A stretch of 16,132 nt of DNA, taken from Gammaproteobacteria bacterium. GTDB taxonomy: Bacteria; Pseudomonadota; Gammaproteobacteria; Enterobacterales; Alteromonadaceae. Location: NCBI GenBank assembly GCA_023481025.1, contig JAMCWV010000039.1, forward strand, positions 1 to 16,132, in the 5' to 3' direction. The position numbers and the translations under genes are program-made. The notes beneath the pieces were generated by a model that saw nothing but the letters and a program-made list of their open reading frames with translations, was not told where the DNA came from and did not search any database. Positions 7,640-16,132 of this stretch are shown here, piece by piece. Every line of letters begins with the position of its first letter. Position 1 is the stretch's first letter.

Positions 7640-8647
7640 TTATTGATTGTTAGCACTTACAACATCAATTAATTCAACCTCAAACACTAAGGTAGAATTC
7701 GGCTGAATGACACCATTCGCACGTTCAGTTGTACCATAAGCTAACTCAGCTGGAATCACAAAACGATACTTAGCGCCGACAGTCATTAGTTGCAGGCCTT
7801 CAGTCCAACCTGAAATAACGCGATTCAAAGGGAAGCTGATTGATTCGCCGCGCTCATAAGAGCTGTCAAACACTTCTCCGGTCACCAATGAACCTTCATA
7901 ATGCACTTCAACAACGTCAGTTGCTGAAGGTGACGCGCCATCTGGGTTGCCTTCGCGTAAGACTTCGTATTGCAGGCCGGACGCAGTCACCACGACGCCT
8001 TCACGTTGGGCATTTTCTTCCTGATAGGCTAAGCCTAACGCCAAGTTTTCAGAACCTGCGTTCGCACGGTTTTGCTCTTGGGTACTGGTTAGCGTTTCCA
8101 GCATTATTTCCCATTGCTCATCAATTTCTTCTTCGCTCATGCGACTTGCATTGGCAAAGGTGTCCATGAAGCCTTCAACAACTGCGTTACCTGCGAGCGG
8201 CTGGTCGATTTCAGCCAAGAAGTCGTTGACCATTAGGACCTGCACTGCCATGTATGCACCGAGGGTGTATAACATGTGTGCGGTTTCGTCTTCTTCATCA
8301 ACCACAAACTCTCCGCGCTCAGGTAAGCCGGTCATCAGCGGTTTGTCGAGTAAGCCACGGCCCATCAAGTCCATTTGAAAGCGCTCTTGGTCGACTTGCG
8401 GCTCAAGGTGCAATAAATCCACAAAGCCCACGCGAATAATGTGCTGCTTTTCTGCATTTTGCAGATCCGGGTACTCTTCTTTGACATTATCAAGTAACTG
8501 ACGCGCTTCGCGCATTGACGCCGCACCCACTGCATATGAACGTAAGCTCTGCTCATCAGACAGATCGCTTTGTTCTGGAGCGCCACCACAGGCACTCAAA
8601 AATAGGGCTGCACAAGTGAATGCAAGAAATTTAGACATTAACTTCAT
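7640..8647 (-). CDS. fkpA: FKBP-type peptidyl-prolyl isomerase, FkpA-like lipoprotein
   Basis: A periplasmic chaperone and proline isomerase of the FkpA/Mip group, 335 residues from the chosen ATG, well above the roughly 270 of E. coli FkpA. The start MKLMSKFLAF has GGAG six bases before it; a frame extending 12 codons upstream has no such support. The signal ends in LSAC with Cys20, so this is a predicted lipoprotein, like Mip-type surface isomerases but unlike soluble E. coli FkpA. The FKBP domain is at about 223-329 with the expected pocket residues: VHYEGSL (Tyr250), VFDSSY (Phe260, Asp261), VISGW (Trp281), ELAYG (Tyr304), LVFEVELIDV. The N-terminal region (about 36-205) holds what look like two FKBP_N-type helical repeats. 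It is divergent from slyX, as in E. coli, which supports orthology. Confidence 0.92.
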   Translation of the reverse strand: MKLMSKFLAFTCAALFLSACGGAPEQSDLSDEQSLRSYAVGAASMREARQLLDNVKEEYPDLQNAEKQHIIRVGFVDLLHLEPQVDQERFQMDLMGRGLLDKPLMTGLPERGEFVVDEEDETAHMLYTLGAYMAVQVLMVNDFLAEIDQPLAGNAVVEGFMDTFANASRMSEEEIDEQWEIMLETLTSTQEQNRANAGSENLALGLAYQEENAQREGVVVTASGLQYEVLREGNPDGASPSATDVVEVHYEGSLVTGEVFDSSYERGESISFPLNRVISGWTEGLQLMTVGAKYRFVIPAELAYGTTERANGVIQPNSTLVFEVELIDVVSANNQ

Positions 8648-8761
8648 GGATTTCTCCGTTATGATGTAAGTTTCAACGCCCAAGGCGTGTTACTGTACGC
8701 TATAAATAAGTGCACTATCATATACGCAAACGCATACCAATTACCATGAGGCAAGCACAGA

Positions 8762-9010
8762 ATGTCATTTTCCGATGTAAACAATGACACCCAGAAACGA
8801 GTGGCCGCTCTTGAGCGCCGGAGTGACGACCTTGAGTCGCAATTAGCATTTCAAGAGGAAACGATTGAAACGCTGAATCGTTTAGTCACCACTCAGAACC
8901 AAGAACTACAAACCTTGCAAAAGCATCTGGTTCTTCTTGCCGAACGGTTACAACAAGTGCGTGACAACCATGACGAACAACCGATTGACGAGCGACCACC
9001 CCATTATTAA
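8762..9010 (+). CDS. slyX: SlyX-family coiled-coil protein
   Basis: A small (82 residues) cytoplasmic protein of unknown biochemical role in the SlyX family; E. coli SlyX has about 72 residues. Nearly the whole protein is one heptad-patterned helix (residues about 8-68, e.g. RVAALERRSDDLESQLAFQE then ETLNRLVTTQNQ), and it ends in the Pro-rich tail ERPPHY typical of the family. The ATG has GAGG ten bases upstream. It is divergent from fkpA, the same neighbour as in E. coli, and 25 bases ahead of prkB, so these two are probably cotranscribed. Confidence 0.92.
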   Translation: MSFSDVNNDTQKRVAALERRSDDLESQLAFQEETIETLNRLVTTQNQELQTLQKHLVLLAERLQQVRDNHDEQPIDERPPHY

Positions 9011-9035
9011 TCGCTCGCGGCGATAAGGAGATTAC

Positions 9036-9914
9036 ATGTCAGCGCGCCATCCAATTATAGCCGTTACAGGCTCTTCAGGGTCCGGCACTACCACGACGAG
9101 CCAGGCAGTCCGTCATATTTTTCGCAGTTTAAAAATTAATGCGGCGTTTGTGGAAGGCGACAGCTTTCATCGCTATACCCGTCCTGAAATGGATGTTGCA
9201 ATTCGTAAGGCGCAAGACAAAGGCAAGCACATTAGTTACTTTGGCCCAGAAGCAAACGACTTCGATGCGCTTGAAAAGCTGTTTGCCAGCTACTCAGAAT
9301 CTGGCCAAGGACAACACCGCCATTACTTACATAGCTTCGACGAGGCCGTGCCCTATAATCAAATGCCCGGCACCTTCACACCCTGGGAGCCGCTGCCTGA
9401 GCATACCGACATGCTGTTCTATGAAGGCCTACACGGCGCAGTAGCCACAGAGCGACATCATGTCGAGAAGTATGTTGATCTCAAGATTGGCATGGTACCA
9501 ATTGTCAACTTAGAGTGGATTCAAAAGCTCATTCGCGACACTTCCGAACGCGGGCACTCTCGTGAGTCGGTGGCGCAAAGTATTGTGCGTAGCATGGACG
9601 ACTACATTCACCACATTGTGCCGCAGTTTTCGCGCACGCATATTAACTTCCAACGGGTGCCAACGGTGGACACATCTAACCCGTTCAGTGCCAAAGACAT
9701 CCCCACCATGGACGAAAGCTTTGTGGTGATTCGTTTCCGCGGCATAACCGATGTCGATTTCCCGTATTATCTGCAAATGATCGACGGCTCATTTATGTCT
9801 CGCATGAATACCTTAGTGGTGCCCGGCGGAAAAATGGGCTTTGCAATGGAGTTGATTCTCACGCCGTTAATCCAGCGCTTGCAAGAGAAACGCCGAATGG
9901 CCTTAAACGATTGA
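9036..9914 (+). CDS. prkB: PrkB, phosphoribulokinase-family P-loop kinase
   Basis: A 292-residue homologue of E. coli PrkB (about 289). The Walker A motif GSSGSGTT is at residues 12-19. FVEGDSFHRYTR (about 38-49) resembles the substrate loop of phosphoribulokinase/uridine kinase folds. LFYEGLHGAV is the Walker B-like segment. Short, 290-residue bacterial Prk proteins of this kind occur in heterotrophs without a Calvin cycle. The true substrate in such organisms is not known to me, so the name follows homology, not a proven reaction. The ATG has AAGGAG seven bases upstream. It follows slyX closely. In E. coli prkB sits beside yhfA, and here too yhfA is the next gene, on the opposite strand. 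Confidence 0.93.
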   Translation: MSARHPIIAVTGSSGSGTTTTSQAVRHIFRSLKINAAFVEGDSFHRYTRPEMDVAIRKAQDKGKHISYFGPEANDFDALEKLFASYSESGQGQHRHYLHSFDEAVPYNQMPGTFTPWEPLPEHTDMLFYEGLHGAVATERHHVEKYVDLKIGMVPIVNLEWIQKLIRDTSERGHSRESVAQSIVRSMDDYIHHIVPQFSRTHINFQRVPTVDTSNPFSAKDIPTMDESFVVIRFRGITDVDFPYYLQMIDGSFMSRMNTLVVPGGKMGFAMELILTPLIQRLQEKRRMALND

Positions 9915-9941
9915 TCTGACTCAGCGAATGCGTATGGGATC

Positions 9942-9979
9942 AAAAAAGCCGTCATCTGGCAGATGACGGCTTTGTTTTT
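9942..9979. terminator. Bidirectional terminator between prkB and yhfA
   Basis: A perfect 13-bp stem AAAGCCGTCATCT / AGATGACGGCTTT with a 3-base loop has T-runs on both sides (TTTGTTTTT on plus, TTTTTT on minus). It ends the converging slyX-prkB and ast-yhfA transcripts. Confidence 0.94.
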
Positions 9980-10010
9980 GGCGCTGGCCTCGAAAGGGCT
10001 CTATTCGATT

Positions 10011-10427
10011 CTAGTCGGCAATGACTTCAAAGCTATGCGTGACGTTCACGCTTGCCCCGAGCATAATAGACACCGAGCAATATTTGTCAGCGCTAAGCTT
10101 TACTGCTCGCTCCACATGCTGCTCAGCCACGTCTTTGCCGTACACTTTAAAGTGCATGTGAATGTCGGTAAAAACAGCTGGAACCGCGTCTGCTCGCTTG
10201 CCTTCAAGTTCAACTTCGCAACGAACAAATTGCTGGCGAGTTTTTTCCAGTATGCTCACCACGTCGACTGACGAGCAGCTCCCCGCCGCCATCAAGACCA
10301 TTTCCATCGGTGTCGGAGCGTGACCTTCACGGTTGCCGTCCATGACGACACTGTGGCCAGTACCTGAGGTGGCCACAAACTTCATGCCGTCGAGCCACTG
10401 CACTTTCGCTGTCATTGGTGCACTCAT
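10011..10427 (-). CDS. yhfA: YhfA-type OsmC-family protein
   Basis: A 138-residue cytoplasmic OsmC-superfamily protein. Family members reduce organic hydroperoxides with a cysteine pair; for the YhfA branch the reaction is not established. It closely resembles E. coli YhfA in blocks such as PSPMEMVLMAAGGCS (here PTPMEMVLMAAGSCS, residues 39-53), DVVSIL, and KYCSV. The candidate peroxidatic and resolving cysteines are Cys51 and Cys117. Start choice: the first ATG has GAGGAAG seven bases upstream; the second ATG at codon 5 lines up with the E. coli start and is the alternative. Its ribosome site overlaps the astD stop (TGAGGAAG) with only 10 bases between the genes, so it is the last gene of the ast operon and its translation is probably coupled to astD. 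Confidence 0.93.
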   Translation of the reverse strand: MSAPMTAKVQWLDGMKFVATSGTGHSVVMDGNREGHAPTPMEMVLMAAGSCSSVDVVSILEKTRQQFVRCEVELEGKRADAVPAVFTDIHMHFKVYGKDVAEQHVERAVKLSADKYCSVSIMLGASVNVTHSFEVIAD

Positions 10428-10437
10428 CGTTACTTCC

Positions 10438-12937
<2,500 letters not shown>

Positions 12938-12951
12938 ACACAATCCTTTCT

Positions 12952-14223
<1,272 letters not shown>

Positions 14224-14233
14224 TTATCTGCTC

Positions 14234-14262
14234 ATTATGGCATGTTCAAAAGCAAATGTCTG
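14234..14262 (-). promoter_or_regulatory. Sigma-70-like promoter for the argD/astC operon
   Basis: On the minus strand: CAGACA (14262-14257), a 17-base spacer, CATAAT (14239-14234). The -10 box matches five of six and the -35 box four of six. It would give a leader of about 50 bases. The tract between pabA and argD offers no better candidate that I found. A weak arginine-box-like stretch lies just downstream but is not convincing. Confidence 0.45.
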
Positions 14263-14287
14263 TGCTCGAGCGGGGTAGTTTCGAGCA
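14263..14287. repeat. Inverted repeat upstream of the ast operon promoter
   Basis: TGCTCGA (14263-14269) and TCGAGCA (14281-14287) form a perfect 7-bp inverted repeat with an 11-base spacer. It directly adjoins the predicted -35 box, a typical place for an activator or repressor dimer site. No named consensus was recognised. Confidence 0.45.
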
Positions 14288-14311
14288 GAATCAACGCGGA
14301 AAATTTAGAAT

Positions 14312-14326
14312 TGCGAGCGGCTCGCA
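14312..14326. repeat. 15-bp palindrome after pabA (operator or weak terminator)
   Basis: TGCGAGC-G-GCTCGCA is a perfect palindrome 21 bases after the pabA stop. As RNA it would make a short GC hairpin, but the bases after it (AATTCTAAATTTT on minus) give only a poor T-tract. It may therefore be a weak terminator for pabA or a protein-binding site of the ast promoter region. Confidence 0.4.
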
Positions 14327-14347
14327 TAACTATGCAGCGACTGGACG

Positions 14348-14998
14348 CTAGCCGACTGTGAGAGGACGCTGTTCTTGCAGCGTAGAAAAACCCATAAAAG
14401 GTTGATTTACATCGAAGTTTGGTAGCATTTTAAGAAAATTCCAGAGGACTTTATGGCCATGTTCACTGAGCACTGATTCTGGATGAAATTGCACACCAAA
14501 AATTGGTAAATTTTTGTGCTCTAAGGCCATGATTTCAGGAGTCATCCCCTTGTCGGCGACCCATGCAGTCGCACGTAAACAGCTCGGTAACGAGTCTGCG
14601 GCAACAACCAAGGAGTGGTATCGGACCACCGTGAAATGGTCTGGAATATCGTCAAACAATGGACTCGCGTCATGACGCACGCGAGAGCATTTGCCGTGCA
14701 TCACTTCCTGAGCGCGCACAACTTGCGCACCAAAGGCTTGGCCGATGGCTTGGTGGCCCAAGCAAACACCAAGAATAGGAAGTTCACCCGCGAGTTCTTT
14801 GATGGCTTGCAAACAAACACCGGCTTCATTTGGCGTACACGGGCCTGGTGAAATCACCAAGCCCGCCGGCTGCAGCGCACGAATATCTGCAACTGTCAGT
14901 GCGTCGTTGCGTTCAACCCGAACCTCTTGACCCAATTCACGAAAATAGCGCACCAGGTTATGAGTGAACGAGTCGTAATTATCCAACATCAACAGCAC
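14348..14998 (-). CDS. pabA: Aminodeoxychorismate synthase glutaminase (PabA/TrpG type)
   Basis: A class I glutamine amidotransferase that supplies ammonia to PabB for 4-amino-4-deoxychorismate in folate synthesis; it may also serve anthranilate synthase. It has 216 residues, about 29 more than E. coli PabA. The catalytic triad is Cys79 in ILGVCLGHQ, His172 and Glu174 in VQFHPES. Also seen are DNYDSF near the N-terminus, SPGPCTP at 50-56, MHGK and RYHSLV. The start is a GTG, seven bases after GAGGG, because aligning with the family start (MILLIDNYDSF) requires it; the first ATG three codons on would shorten the first strand. Residues beyond about 190 form an extra C-terminal tail of unknown use. 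It starts 23 bases after the SPFH gene, so it is probably cotranscribed. pabB is not in view. The argD neighbour matches E. coli. Confidence 0.93.
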   Translation of the reverse strand: MLLMLDNYDSFTHNLVRYFRELGQEVRVERNDALTVADIRALQPAGLVISPGPCTPNEAGVCLQAIKELAGELPILGVCLGHQAIGQAFGAQVVRAQEVMHGKCSRVRHDASPLFDDIPDHFTVVRYHSLVVAADSLPSCLRATAWVADKGMTPEIMALEHKNLPIFGVQFHPESVLSEHGHKVLWNFLKMLPNFDVNQPFMGFSTLQEQRPLTVG

Positions 14999-15021
14999 TG
15001 CAGAGCCCTCAGACTAACCGA

Positions 15022-15888
15022 TTAGTTTGTCTTGTTTGCTTCAATAAACGGCACAGCACTATTCGGTAGCATGGTCGTCGGTAGTTTTCCGTCCCACGCT
15101 TCCGCTTTCACCAGCTCAACTAACAGCGGATTATCCGCCAGCGCAGCAGCTCGTTCGCGAATGGCTTCTGCTTCGGCGTTACCACGGAGACGAATACTGT
15201 CTGCTTCCGCTTGGGCTTGAGCACGCACACGATCCGCTTCAGCGGCAGCACGAGTCCGCACGATATCTGCTTCGACCCGCTCACGCTCAAGGTTCTGACG
15301 TTCACGCTCAACCGCAACTTCGGCCAACATACGCTGCTCAACGCTTTCTTCATAGGCTGCGCTGAATGACACGTCTTCCACTTGCACACCGAGAATAATC
15401 ACTGGACCAGTGACCGAGCGCTGTACCGCAGCCGCCATTTCGGCGTTCAAGCGCCCACGTTCGCGAATCGAGGTCGCCGCATTAAACTGCCCCAACACGG
15501 TTTTGGCTTCTTCCAGCACAATACGTGTGACTTGGCGGTCGATCAGAGCTTGGCGTGTGCCGAAGTTACGATACACCTCGTCCACACGGCTGCTGTCGAT
15601 TTGGTAGCGCACCGACAAATTCATCACGGCCGGCTGCTGATCGTTACTGTAAGCTTCCATGTTGCGATACAGTTCAACTTGCTCCTGTACCGAAATTTTC
15701 CGAATACTGTCCACCAATGGAATTTTAAAGTGCAGACCCGGGTCGGAAATCTTGATTAAACTACCGTAACGGATGACCGCGCCGCGCTCACCTTCGTCAA
15801 CGGTATAAAAGCTGCCAACTGACAGAAGTAGTACAAATAAACCGACAACAATGCCGATCACAAGTTTAGCGCTCGTTCCCTTCGCCAT
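15022..15888 (-). CDS. SPFH/prohibitin-like membrane protein
   Basis: A 288-residue stomatin/prohibitin/flotillin/HflC-superfamily protein. It has one N-terminal membrane helix (about residues 9-28), then the SPFH domain starting YTVDEGERGAVIRYG. The long helical coiled coil at about 185-250 is rich in Ala, Glu and Arg with AEAD/AEAE repeats, and the ending DGKLPTTMLPNSAVPFIE is typical of bacterial prohibitin-like proteins. Members assemble into large ring or cage complexes at the inner membrane and often control membrane proteases such as FtsH, or membrane microdomains. It is not a clear HflC: no hflK lies beside it, and the C-terminal signature favours the prohibitin branch. ATG with GAGG upstream; this ribosome site is inside the last codons of the upstream microprotein gene, so translation is probably coupled. 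Confidence 0.9.
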   Translation of the reverse strand: MAKGTSAKLVIGIVVGLFVLLLSVGSFYTVDEGERGAVIRYGSLIKISDPGLHFKIPLVDSIRKISVQEQVELYRNMEAYSNDQQPAVMNLSVRYQIDSSRVDEVYRNFGTRQALIDRQVTRIVLEEAKTVLGQFNAATSIRERGRLNAEMAAAVQRSVTGPVIILGVQVEDVSFSAAYEESVEQRMLAEVAVERERQNLERERVEADIVRTRAAAEADRVRAQAQAEADSIRLRGNAEAEAIRERAAALADNPLLVELVKAEAWDGKLPTTMLPNSAVPFIEANKTN

Positions 15889-15891
15889 GGT

Positions 15892-16005
15892 TTAGTCCTC
15901 TTTTTTCTTGTTGTTTTTCATAATAATTTCATAGGCTTTAATCACACCAAGGATGACTAAAACCAATACGACGGCTAAGCCGATAAACGATAATCCCAAT
16001 CCCAT
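15892..16005 (-). CDS. 37-residue single-pass membrane microprotein
   Basis: A small frame not in the supplied longer ORFs, read from the sequence itself. It starts MGLGLSFIGLAVVLVLVILG and continues VIKAYEIIMKNNKKKED, then TAA. Residues about 5-22 form one hydrophobic helix; the tail carries six lysines, so the C-terminus probably faces the cytoplasm. AAGGAG lies nine bases before the ATG, a clear ribosome site. Its stop is three bases from the SPFH start, and the SPFH ribosome site overlaps its final codons. This placement argues for a real gene and for a product acting with the SPFH protein, perhaps as a small subunit or regulator of the complex. I do not recognise a family, and its function is unknown. 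Confidence 0.8.
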   Translation of the reverse strand: MGLGLSFIGLAVVLVLVILGVIKAYEIIMKNNKKKED

Positions 16006-16043
16006 ATTTATTTTCTCCTTCGTTCCTTCCTACCTGTCATAGA

Positions 16044-16075
16044 GTAAAAAGCCACCGTGCAAGGTGGCTTTTTAC
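16044..16075. terminator. Bidirectional terminator after trpS
   Basis: A perfect 13-bp stem GTAAAAAGCCACC / GGTGGCTTTTTAC with a 6-base loop (GTGCAA), and A/T tracts on both arms. It starts seven bases after the trpS stop on the minus strand and leaves only 38 bases before the microprotein start. Confidence 0.93.
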
Positions 16076-16081
16076 CAATCT

Positions 16082-16132
16082 TTAGCGCGGTAAGACAAAG
16101 CCTACTGCGTCATACACGCGTCGAACGGTATC
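16082..16132 (-). CDS. trpS: Tryptophanyl-tRNA synthetase, last 16 codons (cut by the right edge)
   Basis: The minus-strand frame entering from the right reads DTVRRVYDAVGFVLPR and then TAA. It resembles the end of E. coli TrpS (about TLKAVYEAIGFVAKP). In E. coli trpS lies in the same region, beyond pabA, which supports the call. Only this tail is visible, so the identity rests on 16 residues and synteny. Confidence 0.72.
   Translation of the reverse strand, partial: DTVRRVYDAVGFVLPR

Noticed and set aside
8648..8761. Possible sigma-E promoter for fkpA in the divergent spacer
   Set aside because: The GAAACTT-like word lies too close to the fkpA start, with no proper downstream box.
15022..15888. 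Naming the SPFH gene hflC
   Set aside because: No hflK partner is next to it, and the C-terminal ending (LPTTMLPNSAVPF) fits the prohibitin-like branch better.

Overview
The window reads as chromosomal core sequence of a gammaproteobacterium. Gene content and order resemble the Alteromonadales, most likely a relative of Idiomarina; the genus is inferred from protein flavour and the amino-acid-catabolic lifestyle, not proven. All 14 larger genes belong to recognisable families. I see no transposon, phage, CRISPR array, rRNA or tRNA gene, and almost all of the sequence is coding.

Layout from left to right. (1) A tripartite efflux pair on the minus strand: an RND permease cut by the left edge, preceded by its membrane-fusion adaptor. 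(2) nudC-hemE on the minus strand, with rsd divergent on the plus strand, the same arrangement as E. coli rsd/nudC-hemE. (3) A large penicillin-acylase-family lipoprotein on its own promoter, then an FkpA-type peptidyl-prolyl isomerase that is itself a predicted lipoprotein. (4) slyX-prkB on the plus strand, divergent from fkpA. (5) A minus-strand arginine-catabolic operon, argD/astC-astA-astD, ending in a yhfA-type OsmC gene. (6) A minus-strand operon of a 37-residue membrane microprotein, an SPFH/prohibitin-like protein and pabA. (7) The last 16 codons of trpS at the right edge.

The order fkpA, slyX, prkB, yhfA, argD, pabA, trpS follows the E. coli 75-min region with many genes missing between. 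The clear difference is astA and astD placed between argD and yhfA, in the stretch where E. coli has crp and yhfK. This joins the arginine/ornithine transaminase to the first and fourth steps of the arginine succinyltransferase pathway. astB and astE are not in the window.

Operon limits are marked by clear hairpin terminators: after hemE, after rsd, after fkpA, between prkB and yhfA (bidirectional), and after trpS (bidirectional). No wholly novel system stands out. The best candidates for new biology are the untracked 37-aa membrane protein three bases upstream of the SPFH gene, the duplicated-looking N-terminal domain of the FkpA lipoprotein, and the surface-anchored acylase.
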